Source of the DNA: Chloroflexaceae bacterium UBA1466
GTDB lineage: Bacteria > Chloroflexota > Chloroflexia > Chloroflexales > Chloroflexaceae
DNA length: 17,599 nucleotides
Reading direction: 5' to 3'
Assembly: GCA_002325605.1 (NCBI GenBank)
Contig: DCSM01000186.1
Location: 17,718-35,316, forward strand
Shown: one piece after another, positions 5,722 to 13,766 of the stretch
How the letters are laid out: every line of letters starts with the position of its first letter
How positions within the stretch are numbered: position 1 is the first letter of the stretch
Made by a program: the position numbers and the translations under genes
Notes under the pieces: generated by a model
What the model saw: the letters and a program-made list of their open reading frames with translations, nothing else
Databases searched by the model: none
What the model was told of the DNA's origin: nothing

Positions 5722-8592
5722 CTATTCAGCTTCAGGAAGAACGAAACTAAACGTACTTCCTTTGCCTTCAATGCTCTCGACCCAAATGCGCCCGCCAAGT
5801 AGCTCAAGCAGTGGTTTGGCCAGCGATAAGCCCAAACCTGTGCCGCCAGCTTCAACTTTGAGCGGGCTTTCGGCTCGATAAAAGCGTTCAAAGATCTGTT
5901 CTTGGTCTTCAGCTTTGATCCCTATCCCATTATCTTTCACATCAATGCGAAGATAATGACGTTCAGTAAGCAGATTATTGCGAATGTTCTCAGGTATTGT
6001 TTCAAAAGCAACTTTATAGGCCGCAATTTCTAGTTTTCCGTGCCGATTGGTATATTTTGCGGCGTTGGAAAGAAGATTACACAAGACTTTGTGTAACCGA
6101 TTTGAGTCAGTACGCACTTGAGGTAAGTTTTCAGGCAGCGTAAGTTGCAGCGAATGCTGGCGGGCCTCAAACAGCGCCTGCATTTCGGCCACAGCTCCCC
6201 GAAAAACCTCAGCCAGATTCACGGGGCGCAGGTCTAAATCAATACTTCCCGTCTCAATTTTGGTGATTTCCAAAACATCATTGATAATTGAGATCATGCG
6301 ATCTGCATTACTTTGGATGGTCGTTACAAACTCACGCTGCATATCCGTTAGATTGCCCAAACTCCCCAAGGCTAATAGTTGGGCAAAGCCTTTGATAGCC
6401 GTCATTGGGGTGCGTAATTCGTGCGACATCGTGCGAATAAACTCAGTTTTCAGCCGATCTGATTCGACTTCGAGCGTAATATCACGCAACATCAAAATTG
6501 CGCCCAACAAATCTTCATTATCTTTCAAAACGGGCCCCAACGTGAGGCGTACTTCGTGGTTGGCAATTTGGGTGTGGCTATTAAAAATGCGGGGCTGGTG
6601 GCGGCTGTTGAGCGGGCGGGCCAGCAAATCCGCTAAGGGTACTTTCTCAACCTGCTCCCCCAAGAGCTGCTGCAACAAAGCGTGTAAATTAGAGCGCAGA
6701 ATCAGGTCTTCGGTATTCTGTTGCAAAATGCGTTCAGTCGCGGGGTTGGCGGACAAAATTTCGCCGTAAGTATCGCAAACTAACACGCCATCGGCGAGGC
6801 TTTGGAGAATCGCCGACATTTGGCTGGTCTCCAGTTGTTGGCGGCGGAGGAGTTCACTGCGATATTCCATTTCATCGACAATTGTGGTATACATATTAGC
6901 ATTGTGAATGCCAATAGCGATAGCTCCCGCACTGGCTGTCAGCAAAACAAGATGTTCATGACTGAAATAGTTTTCTTGGGGATGAGAAAGGGTAAGTACG
7001 CCTAAAACCTCGCTATGCGCGATGAGAGGCATCACAATCAATGAACCCTTTTCCTTTTTGTCCGCCGTGCCCGTGGGCAAATTCACCCAGCGCTGGTCGG
7101 TGTTTATATCATCAACCAAAGCGGGCTTTTTATTTTGGGCGACCCAGCCCGCGATTCCGGTGCCAATCGGGATGCGCGTGAAATTACCTTCATCATCTTG
7201 GCCCAGAAAAGCTCGACTAACGAGATGATCCGTTTCTTGTTCCACCAACATCACAGAGCCATATTCGGCCTGGGTGATGCGGGCCAGCGCGGTCAGCGAG
7301 GTTTGAAGCAGCGTATCAAGGTCAAGTGTACTACTTACCTCCAGTGCAATCTCATTCAGCGTACTAAGACGATCTTTTTCAGCCTTGACTTCGCGGGTGC
7401 GCTGGGCGACCAGTTTTTCAAGCCGGGTGTTAAATTTCCGAATTTGAGAATAGAGCCGCGCATTTTCAAGCGCAATCGCCGATTGGTTGGCAATGGCCAG
7501 CGCCAAGCTTTGCTGCGAATAGGGCAAATGGGCTTCGGGGTCGGGGTCTTGAATTGAGATGACTCCAATGGCTTGCTCATTGACCAGCAAAGGCAAGACC
7601 GCCACCGCCGCTCCAGCCTGATACCAACCACCCTGTTTTCCGGAGTCAAGCGAAGTATGAAAACTGTGCTTAGAAGTAAGATAGGCTTGCAAAATGACAT
7701 CATCCGTGGGAACAGCCCACTGGCTTTCCAGGGTGAGGGCTGAGATTTTTTCAACTTCGTGGCCCCAGGCTTCGGCTACGTAAAGGATAACCGCAATCGA
7801 GGTCGCAGGGACATTCTGGCTTGGCGGCGGCAAATGGTCTGGCTCTCCAGGCAGCCAGATCGCAACTTGGGCCACCCCTAAAAGCTCAATTAGCGCTGTG
7901 CCCAAATAGTCAATTAGTTGAGCGCTTTCAAGGCTGGAAGCCAAGCGTTGCGAAATTTTGTTGAGCGAGGAAAATTGAAGCGTAGCGAGGTCTGCTTCCT
8001 CAATGGCCGCCGCCATACTTTCGGCAATAAATTCGGCCTGCCGAATCCGCTCTCGAATAACGGCTTCGGCATGCGAAACCCAAGAACTGGTGAGCGTTTC
8101 AACCGCATACTCAAGCAAAGTGTTTAGCTCATCCGCCAGTTGGCTGAAACGAGCCAGTTCCGTTGGGGGGCTATCTTCACTCTCCGCCGCTTGCCAAGCA
8201 GTGAGTTTGGGCTGCGGCTCTTTTAACTCAGCCCAAGCAAGGCGACGAAACTGAAAGAAAACATGGAGCAGATCGGGCAGCGCAATGCTTTGTTGGCCGT
8301 TGCCGTGAATAATCAATCTAAGCTGATGGTCAAGTTGAGCTTTTTGGCCTTGAACCGCAAGAATGAAACTCTCATACATTTGGTTGAGAGTCTGCCAGGC
8401 TCCTGCTGAATCAAGCGTGGTATAGGGCGGTTCAAGCGAAGCCCCCTCCTGCACAACCGCGGCGGCCAAGAAACCATGGCCATTGCCCGAAGGGGGTTCT
8501 AAATCTTCCAAAGCGGTGGCCCAGCGTGCGACCAATCCCTGGCGATGGTCTGTGAGCCAATGAGCTAATTCACTACTCATGAGAGGTCCCAC
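5722..8592 (-). CDS. GAF-GAF-PAS sensor histidine kinase at the end of the rsbT-rsbX operon
   Basis: This is a 956-residue soluble kinase with no transmembrane segment. Residues 1-185 are helical and resemble the RsbRD N-terminal sensor type (weak call). Two GAF domains follow (about 205-378 and 410-565), joined by a coiled coil (380-410), then PAS (about 590-710). HisKA has phospho-acceptor H724 in MSHELRTP. The HATPase domain has N box NLLSNAAKY (839-847), G1 DNGIGI (887-892) and G2 GGTGLGL (916-922). All catalytic motifs are intact. The start is GTG at 8592, immediately after the rsbX stop (TGAGTG). An ATG four codons later (8580) with a weak GGGA is equally possible, and both imply translational coupling. 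Operon position suggests its input is tied to RsbT/RsbX signalling. No intact response regulator is adjacent, so the partner is unknown. Confidence 0.92.
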   Translation of the reverse strand: MGPLMSSELAHWLTDHRQGLVARWATALEDLEPPSGNGHGFLAAAVVQEGASLEPPYTTLDSAGAWQTLNQMYESFILAVQGQKAQLDHQLRLIIHGNGQQSIALPDLLHVFFQFRRLAWAELKEPQPKLTAWQAAESEDSPPTELARFSQLADELNTLLEYAVETLTSSWVSHAEAVIRERIRQAEFIAESMAAAIEEADLATLQFSSLNKISQRLASSLESAQLIDYLGTALIELLGVAQVAIWLPGEPDHLPPPSQNVPATSIAVILYVAEAWGHEVEKISALTLESQWAVPTDDVILQAYLTSKHSFHTSLDSGKQGGWYQAGAAVAVLPLLVNEQAIGVISIQDPDPEAHLPYSQQSLALAIANQSAIALENARLYSQIRKFNTRLEKLVAQRTREVKAEKDRLSTLNEIALEVSSTLDLDTLLQTSLTALARITQAEYGSVMLVEQETDHLVSRAFLGQDDEGNFTRIPIGTGIAGWVAQNKKPALVDDINTDQRWVNLPTGTADKKEKGSLIVMPLIAHSEVLGVLTLSHPQENYFSHEHLVLLTASAGAIAIGIHNANMYTTIVDEMEYRSELLRRQQLETSQMSAILQSLADGVLVCDTYGEILSANPATERILQQNTEDLILRSNLHALLQQLLGEQVEKVPLADLLARPLNSRHQPRIFNSHTQIANHEVRLTLGPVLKDNEDLLGAILMLRDITLEVESDRLKTEFIRTMSHELRTPMTAIKGFAQLLALGSLGNLTDMQREFVTTIQSNADRMISIINDVLEITKIETGSIDLDLRPVNLAEVFRGAVAEMQALFEARQHSLQLTLPENLPQVRTDSNRLHKVLCNLLSNAAKYTNRHGKLEIAAYKVAFETIPENIRNNLLTERHYLRIDVKDNGIGIKAEDQEQIFERFYRAESPLKVEAGGTGLGLSLAKPLLELLGGRIWVESIEGKGSTFSFVLPEAE

Positions 8593-9174
8593 TCAATCGT
8601 CTCGAACCACGACGACGGTTGCATCATCTATCGTTTTGCCATAGTTAGCTAAAATGGATTCAGCAACGGCTTGCGGAGCCAAAGAAGGATCAATTTTTCC
8701 ATCGAGCGCAAAACGACTGGAGATTCCATCGCTATAGAGAACGAAGGTGTCCCCTGAATTGTAAGGATAGTGAAGTTGTAACAACGCCGGCGGTAAGCGG
8801 TAGCCCAAAATCCCATTTTTAGAGATGGGCTTGATTGGTTGGGCACTTTGCACGTAAATGCCAATATTGCCTACGCCAATATAACTAGCCTTATGTTCCT
8901 TGAGATTCAAGCGCAAAAGGGCAATTACTGCGCCTCGCGTATTGTGCAAAGCACTATGGGCCCGCCGAATAATGTCTTCCAAAGGATAATCAGGATGATT
9001 CTGCACGATTTCGGCGGCTCCCAAGGCGGCGCGGGCGGCTTCTTCGCCCCCCCCTAGCCCATCAATTACTGCGACCATCAAGCCGTCTGGTGCAAACTCC
9101 TTAACCACATAAGTGTCCCCACTGATCTCCTGGGTTTGTTTTGGCCGATTGACTGCGCCCCAAAGAATTGTCAT
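8593..9174 (-). CDS. rsbX: RsbX-like PP2C-family serine phosphatase
   Basis: A 193-residue, single-domain PP2C/SpoIIE-type phosphatase. Metal-binding motifs are visible: D20 in EISGD, D38-G39 in MVAVIDGLGGG, D149-G150 in LYSDG, and D184 in TIDDATVV. The small size without a sensor domain fits RsbX, which in Bacillus dephosphorylates RsbS/RsbR to reset the stressosome, rather than the longer RsbU or RsbP. Its ATG overlaps the rsbT stop as ATGA, and its own stop abuts the kinase start, so the three are co-translated. With no RsbS or RsbR gene in the window the substrate must lie elsewhere or be different. The family is well supported; the exact role is inferred from neighbours. Confidence 0.85.
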   Translation of the reverse strand: MTILWGAVNRPKQTQEISGDTYVVKEFAPDGLMVAVIDGLGGGEEAARAALGAAEIVQNHPDYPLEDIIRRAHSALHNTRGAVIALLRLNLKEHKASYIGVGNIGIYVQSAQPIKPISKNGILGYRLPPALLQLHYPYNSGDTFVLYSDGISSRFALDGKIDPSLAPQAVAESILANYGKTIDDATVVVVRDD

Positions 9175-9593
9175 CGGGGAACCTCACGGCGTTTGCTCAC
9201 CCACTTGACAGCCCGAACCTGCGTCCCCACGCCGACTTCTGACGTGATTTCAAACTCATCCATCATACGTTTTGTTCCTGGAAGCCCAGCCCCTAACGTG
9301 CGAGCGGTACTATAACCATCTTGTAAAGCCAGGGCAATATCGGGAATCCCAGGGCCCTGATCACGGGTCTCAATTGCTAAACCAGCTAGGCCCTTTGAAT
9401 CGGTCACGCGCTCTATAATCATTTCACCTCCACCAGCATGGACTAAGAGATTCCGCGTTAGTTCGAGAATCGCAATCTCGATGCGGGTATGATCAATGGT
9501 ATTAAACCCTAAAGCGGTTGCTAACTCTCTCCCGCGTCCTACCGCCACGTAAATATCTACTTCGCGCTGAATAAGGCAGACAATTGGTTGCAT
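9171..9593 (-). CDS. rsbT: RsbT-like serine kinase (GHKL ATPase of the stressosome switch)
   Basis: A 140-residue one-domain GHKL protein. It has N box ELTRNLLVHA (N48), G1 DQGPGI (78-83), G2 TLGAGLPGTKRMMDEF (99-114) and the closing TSEVGVGTQV. The G2 form LGAGLPG..R.MDEF is typical of RsbT rather than of RsbW/SpoIIAB anti-sigma factors. In Bacillus, RsbT phosphorylates stressosome proteins RsbS and RsbR and, when released, activates an output protein such as RsbU. Here the next two genes are rsbX and a histidine kinase, so the kinase may be the output. TTAGGAAATT just before ATG 9593 serves as ribosome site. No rsbS, rsbR or sigma-B gene is present in the window, which is unusual. Confidence 0.87.
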   Translation of the reverse strand: MQPIVCLIQREVDIYVAVGRGRELATALGFNTIDHTRIEIAILELTRNLLVHAGGGEMIIERVTDSKGLAGLAIETRDQGPGIPDIALALQDGYSTARTLGAGLPGTKRMMDEFEITSEVGVGTQVRAVKWVSKRREVPR

Positions 9594-9646
9594 AATTTCC
9601 TAAGATTTCCTTGTTCACCACGCAGAAAATAAAAGAATGTAGATAA

Positions 9647-9702
9647 AGAGAGGGAAGTAAAATTCAGCTTTGATGATCTAGGCTGAATCGTAACTTCTCT
9701 CT
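9647..9702 (-). terminator. Long imperfect stem-loop between dtd and rsbT
   Basis: AGAGAG and AAGT (9647-9658) pair with ACTT and CTCTCT (9693-9702). An inner ATTCAGC/GCTGAAT pair (9662-9668 with 9682-9688) closes a 13-base loop. On the minus strand it lies 39 bases after the dtd stop and about 54 bases before rsbT, ending in TTTATCT. It may be a terminator for dtd or a leader element of rsbT. Confidence 0.45.
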
Positions 9703-9741
9703 TGGGCAAAAACGCTATTTGATCTTTGGCTCAGACTAGAA

Positions 9742-10203
9742 TTAGGCTCGCCGTGGTTGTTGAAAAAGCTCACTATCCAAGAAAATTGTAACTGGGCCTT
9801 CGTTGACCAACGAAACTTGCATCATGGCCCCAAATTTACCCGTGGCAACGGAGATGCCAAAAGCCCGCAAAGCTGCGGTATAGGCTTCGACGAGGGGTGC
9901 AGCGCTTTCAGGGGGTGCGGCAGGAAAGCTAGGTCGTCGCCCGCGGCGCAGATCAGCATAGAGGGTAAATTGGGAAACCACTAAGCCTTCGCCCCCGATC
10001 TCAAGCAATGATTGATTGAAACGGCCTTCGGCATCGGCAAAAATCCGCAGGTGAGCAGTCTTTTGGGCCAAAAGTTGGGCTTCGGCTTCGCCATCACCAG
10101 GGCCAACTCCAAGCAAAATCAGCAGCCCCACGCCAATTTGCCCTACGACTTGGCCCTCAACCGTTACTTTTGCACTTGAAACTCGTTGTAAAATCGCTCG
10201 CAT
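9742..10203 (-). CDS. dtd: D-aminoacyl-tRNA deacylase (DTD)
   Basis: DTD hydrolyses D-amino acids wrongly attached to tRNA (D-Tyr-tRNA and others, also Gly-tRNA-Ala), acting as a cytosolic homodimer in translation proofreading. The 153-residue length is normal. Both signature motifs are intact: SQFT (77-80) within VSQFTLYAD, and the cross-subunit motif NEGPVTI (134-140), preceded by GKFGAMMQVSL. The N-terminus MRAILQRVSSAKVTVEG is the classic family start. No clear Shine-Dalgarno site precedes the ATG at 10203, so it may be leaderless or weakly initiated. Stem-loops bound it on both sides, so it appears to be its own unit. Confidence 0.96.
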   Translation of the reverse strand: MRAILQRVSSAKVTVEGQVVGQIGVGLLILLGVGPGDGEAEAQLLAQKTAHLRIFADAEGRFNQSLLEIGGEGLVVSQFTLYADLRRGRRPSFPAAPPESAAPLVEAYTAALRAFGISVATGKFGAMMQVSLVNEGPVTIFLDSELFQQPRRA

Positions 10204-10280
10204 TTGTGTGGCTCAGAAAGTAGGTTTTTCTCATCTGAAACCCTAGCTATTTTCCCTCGGAGTCAACAGCTTTAGCTGGT

Positions 10281-10346
10281 GGGCCCCGGCTAAAGCCGGG
10301 GATTCCTTTAGTTGGGCCACGGCTAAAGCCGGGGATTCCTTTATTT
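10281..10346. repeat. Two tandem copies of a 33-bp hairpin repeat
   Basis: Unit 1 is 10281-10313 and unit 2 is 10314-10346; they differ at two positions. Each contains the inverted pair around GGCTAAAGCCGGGG; unit 1 has an 8-bp arm CCCCGGCT/AGCCGGGG. A related half-palindrome CAGCTTTAGCTG (10267-10278) lies just upstream. This is the 200-bp gap between the yacL-type gene (ends 10404) and dtd (starts 10203). The hairpins could end minus-strand transcription, but there is no T-run. They look like dispersed repeat elements. Confidence 0.8.
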
Positions 10347-10403
10347 AATGTGGCTCTGAGCAGGTTTCTTTGCTTAATTCTGCTAACAAACCAGAGGCTT
10401 ATG

Positions 10404-11510
10404 CTATCTTAGGGGTTCTTCACACATTTGGGCAAAGACCAATCGCCCGGTCTGGGTCTGGTGGAGCCGCGTTACCACCGCCTCAACTTGCTCCCCAATC
10501 TTATGTCGTGCATCCTCAACAATGACAGGGGTTCCATCCTCCAGGTAGCCCACCCCTTGTTGGCGCGCATTGCCTTCGTTCCGAATTAAGACAAACAGGT
10601 GTTGATCCTGAAGCACTGGCGGGCGCACGGCTTCGCTCAATTGATTCAGATTCAGGATTTTTACCCCTTGCAAAACAGCTACGCGATTGAGGTTAAAGTC
10701 GTTAGTAATAATTGGCTGCTGATTCCGTTTGGCCAATAAAACTAGTTTATCATCAACTCGTGCGGCGGAAGCAACATCAGCACTTATGATTTTCACAGGC
10801 AAAACGCCGTTTTCCTGCATTTGGTTGAGCAAATCCAACCCCCGTCGCCCTTTGTTGCGGCGCAGATCATCGCTTGAATCGGCCAGACTTTGTAATTCTG
10901 CCAAGACAAAATTAGGTACAAGCAAAGTTCCCGTTAAAAAACCCGTTTTGATCACTTCAGCAATGCGCCCATCAATAATTGCACTGGTATCCAACAAAAA
11001 TTGAGGTGCTTCTTCCAGCTTCGTTTCAGGGTTTTCAAGCGAAGGCTTGCCCACAGGCAAAAGATGATTGTTGCTGGCATTAGCTTGCCACAACAGGGCT
11101 AATTTATCCATGTCGCGTTTGTGGAGGTGAAAGATCATGATGCCAGCATAAAAACTCATGATCGAAGCAATGATTGGGATATATTGGTTGAGCGGTTGGG
11201 GCAGCAATGCGAGCGGAATGGTAAGCAAAACCCCAAAAATTAGCCCCAGCAAGCCCCCACTACCCACAAAGAGCAGTTCATTGAGGGGAATAGAACGGGT
11301 GTGGTTTAAGAGATTTTGCACTGGCTCAATCGTCAGGCGCGGCGTGACCAAAAGTCCCAGCCCTGCTCCCGAAAGCATCAAGAGTTGCGTCGCCAGGAGT
11401 TGATTTTCGTCAGGTGTTTTGCTGGAAAGCCCGATTCCAAGGCTGGAACCCAGAAAAGCTAAGATCAGCATCCCACTAATACGGACAATAAAATTGAGGC
11501 TAATTCGCAT
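10404..11510 (-). CDS. Membrane-anchored PIN-TRAM domain nuclease-like protein, YacL family
   Basis: A 368-residue protein. The N-terminal 130 residues hold about four transmembrane helices (around 10-28, 40-57, 78-102 and 110-128), placing the rest in the cytoplasm. A PIN domain follows (about 171-290) with acidic residues D174 in FLLDTSAIIDG, E205 in FVLAELQ, D254 (DDKL) and D271 in ITNDFN, consistent with a metal-dependent ribonuclease fold. A C-terminal TRAM domain (about 300-362; GVGYLEDGTPVIVEDARHK) should bind RNA. This architecture is the YacL family, whose cellular role is not settled. It follows radA by 46 bases, the order also seen around radA/yacL in Firmicutes. No strong ribosome site is visible. 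Confidence 0.9.
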   Translation of the reverse strand: MRISLNFIVRISGMLILAFLGSSLGIGLSSKTPDENQLLATQLLMLSGAGLGLLVTPRLTIEPVQNLLNHTRSIPLNELLFVGSGGLLGLIFGVLLTIPLALLPQPLNQYIPIIASIMSFYAGIMIFHLHKRDMDKLALLWQANASNNHLLPVGKPSLENPETKLEEAPQFLLDTSAIIDGRIAEVIKTGFLTGTLLVPNFVLAELQSLADSSDDLRRNKGRRGLDLLNQMQENGVLPVKIISADVASAARVDDKLVLLAKRNQQPIITNDFNLNRVAVLQGVKILNLNQLSEAVRPPVLQDQHLFVLIRNEGNARQQGVGYLEDGTPVIVEDARHKIGEQVEAVVTRLHQTQTGRLVFAQMCEEPLR

Positions 11511-11556
11511 GATTTTGAAAAGCTATCCTAATCCTAAGAGATTCAGAGGGTCCATT

Positions 11557-12942
11557 TTAGGCTTTGGGCGCTTCCTTTCGCTCTGCTGGGGCCTGCAAAA
11601 CTTGGCCCACAACCTCAGCCAACGAACGGACCGCTTTGACTTCTAGCGGCCACGCACTCTGTTTGCGGGCGGGCGACGTAAAGGCTTGGCCAAAACCCAA
11701 GCGAGCCGCTTCGGCCAACCGCCGTTCAAGCTGGCCGACGCTCCGTAATTCCCCTGAAAGCCCAATTTCGCCCAGCCAAACCAGATCGGGGGCCAGTTTT
11801 TGGTTGCGAAAAGCTGAAGCAATCGCTAAAGCCACTGCCAGATCAGCCGCTGGCTCCGTGATGTGCAAGCCGCCGACTACATTCACATAAATATCTTGAT
11901 TAAAAAGCGGTAAGCCAACGCGTTTAGAAAGAACAGCGACCAGCATCAATAGCCGATTGAGGTCAAAACCGTTGACTGTTCGCCGAGGTTGAGCATTGCC
12001 CGTATGGGAAGTCAGCGCTTGGATTTCCACGAGCAGGGGGCGGCTACCTTCCAAAATTACAGTCACCGTCGAGCCAGGTGTTCCTGCATGGCGTTCAGCA
12101 ATAAAGGCTTGCGAAGGATTAGCTACTTCTTGCATTCCTTGCTGGGTCATTTCAAAGATTCCGACCTCGTTGGTGCTGCCAAACCGATTTTTGACCCCGC
12201 GTAAAAGCCGATATTGATGAAAGCGATCTCCTTCCAAATATAAGACCGCATCTACAATATGTTCTAACACTCGTGGCCCAGCGATGGAACCTTCTTTTGT
12301 TACATGGCCGACTAAAAACATGGGGATGCCAAGTTCTTTGGCCAGGCGCAAAAGCCGTAAAGCGCCTTCGCGCACTTGGCTCACGCTCCCCGCTGCCGAA
12401 GTTAGCTCTTCAAGGAAGACCGTCTGAATCGAATCTATAACCACTAAACAAGGGCGCAAAGTTGCGATTTGCGCGAGAATTGCATTCAGGGATGTTTCAG
12501 AATAGACGTAAAACTGCTCTAAATTCAGATTAAGGCGTTCAGCCCGCATTTTAATCTGTTGGGCTGACTCTTCAGCACTCACATATAAGGCTGGGCCCAC
12601 TTCGTGGGCAAATTGGCTGGCGACTTGCGTCAATAAGGTCGTTTTGCCAATTCCTGGATCGCCGCCAATCAAGACCACTGAGCCAGGGACAAGCCCACCA
12701 CCCAAAACTTGCGAAAACTCATTCCCCAAAATCGGCAGGCGCGCAAAGTCGGCGGTGCTGACCTGGGTGAGCAAAAGGGGTTTCGCATTCCCGCCCAGAA
12801 CGTGCGGCGAATTTGGGGCCTTCTGCGGCACGATCTCTTCAACAAAACTATTCCAGGCTTCACATTCGGGGCAGCGGCCTTGTGGGCGGGTCTGCTTTGC
12901 TCCGCAATTTTGACAAATGAAGATGGTTCGTGGCTTGGCCAT
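11557..12942 (-). CDS. radA: DNA repair protein RadA (Sms)
   Basis: RadA is a RecA-like, DnaB-type helicase that promotes branch migration during recombination and repair. The 461-residue protein has a C4 zinc finger (C10, C13, C24, C27), a RecA core with Walker A GGDPGIGKT (93-101), Walker B LVVIDS (166-171) and the RadA-specific KNRFG motif (251-255). A C-terminal Lon-like domain follows (about 275-450) with GGLHITEPAADLAVALA. All key motifs are intact. The ATG at 12942 lacks a clear Shine-Dalgarno site, but MAKPRTIFICQNCG is the usual family start. A promoter candidate lies at 13033-13061. The downstream PIN-TRAM gene is probably co-transcribed. Confidence 0.97.
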   Translation of the reverse strand: MAKPRTIFICQNCGAKQTRPQGRCPECEAWNSFVEEIVPQKAPNSPHVLGGNAKPLLLTQVSTADFARLPILGNEFSQVLGGGLVPGSVVLIGGDPGIGKTTLLTQVASQFAHEVGPALYVSAEESAQQIKMRAERLNLNLEQFYVYSETSLNAILAQIATLRPCLVVIDSIQTVFLEELTSAAGSVSQVREGALRLLRLAKELGIPMFLVGHVTKEGSIAGPRVLEHIVDAVLYLEGDRFHQYRLLRGVKNRFGSTNEVGIFEMTQQGMQEVANPSQAFIAERHAGTPGSTVTVILEGSRPLLVEIQALTSHTGNAQPRRTVNGFDLNRLLMLVAVLSKRVGLPLFNQDIYVNVVGGLHITEPAADLAVALAIASAFRNQKLAPDLVWLGEIGLSGELRSVGQLERRLAEAARLGFGQAFTSPARKQSAWPLEVKAVRSLAEVVGQVLQAPAERKEAPKA

Positions 12943-13032
12943 AGTTCAGTCTCAGAGACCTGTTCTGTTGAAAAAGGGGAAAAAGCCCTAAGAGACGCAC
13001 CCCAAAGGCGGTGAGTTTCTAGCATAGCTTCT

Positions 13033-13061
13033 ATAATAACCTACGGGCGCATTTCACGCAA
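13033..13061 (-). promoter_or_regulatory. Putative radA promoter
   Basis: On the minus strand TTGCGT (13056-13061) is separated by 17 bases from TATTAT (13033-13038, 5/6). It lies about 90 bases upstream of the radA ATG. The -35 is only a 3/6 match. Confidence 0.45.
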
Positions 13062-13093
13062 GGCAATTTCTAGCTCCCGCACGCTTCAAGCCA

Positions 13094-13170
13094 GCGCAAA
13101 ACCCGCCACACTCCCAGGTTTAGCCTGACGAGAATGAGGGCGGGTTGCGCTTAAAGGGCAAAGAAGCCCT
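13094..13170. repeat. Inverted repeats between radA and the receiver-like gene
   Basis: GCGC...AACCCGCC (13094-13107) pairs with GGCGGGTTGCGC (13139-13150) around a 31-base loop. A second hairpin AGGGC-aaagaa-GCCCT follows at 13155-13170, 18 bases beyond the stop of the 13189 gene on the minus strand. One or both probably end that transcript; T-runs are short. Confidence 0.45.
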
Positions 13171-13188
13171 GCTGAACCTCGACTGAAA

Positions 13189-13716
13189 TTAGATCAAATC
13201 CTGCAAACCTCGCTTGTAGCAATCAATTTCTTTCTGCAATTCCTCACTGCTTTGGCGTAGTTTGGTCAGATGTTGCTCTAAATGACCAATCATTTGGAAA
13301 AGCTCACCCTCAAGTTTACGGCGTTCTTTGAGCGCATCAACTAAATGTAAGTTATGTTGATGGATCCGTAAGAGTGATTCGATCCGAATGCGGAGTTCAA
13401 GCTTTTCAACGGGGGTTAGCAGGAGTTCATCAACTAACTGCCGCATATCGGGCGTGATTTTGGCGACATCTTTGCGTGCGACAACCAGGAGAAAAGGCAA
13501 GAAAGAGGCCAGTTGATCATTCCGCCGAGCCGCAACTTGCTCTTTGAGGCGCATCAGCGCGACTCCACTAATGATGCAGAGGTCAAAGTGTTCTTGGGGA
13601 ATATCTTGCACCTCTTCCGCGGGCCCAGTCGGTAAGACTTCGTGCCACTCGTTTAACCATTCGGCCAACAAACGGCGATTTTCCTTGTGATCTACGAGAA
13701 GTAAGATACGGCTCAT
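13189..13716 (-). CDS. Degenerate receiver-like protein with C-terminal coiled coil
   Basis: A 175-residue protein. Residues 1-115 follow the CheY/receiver pattern: MSRILLLVDHKENRRLLAEWL, then FDLCIISGV, then LPFLLVVARKD, then ELLLTPVEKLEL. Key residues are altered. Only one acidic residue of the N-terminal pair remains (D9), the phospho-acceptor position is S50, and the conserved Lys before Pro is T101. Normal aspartyl phosphorylation is therefore not expected. Residues about 125-170 form a Leu/Glu/Lys-rich coiled coil (KERRKLEGELF, HLEQHLTKLR). GGAAAG ahead of ATG 13716 supports the start. It lies 185 bases downstream of a second receiver-like gene and the KaiC-like gene on the same strand, which suggests a pseudo-receiver adaptor in that system. 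Function not known. Confidence 0.7.
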   Translation of the reverse strand: MSRILLLVDHKENRRLLAEWLNEWHEVLPTGPAEEVQDIPQEHFDLCIISGVALMRLKEQVAARRNDQLASFLPFLLVVARKDVAKITPDMRQLVDELLLTPVEKLELRIRIESLLRIHQHNLHLVDALKERRKLEGELFQMIGHLEQHLTKLRQSSEELQKEIDCYKRGLQDLI

Positions 13717-13766
13717 GATCTTTCCGATCTATAATCATCCTTAAAAGTAATGACTCTATAGAAAAA

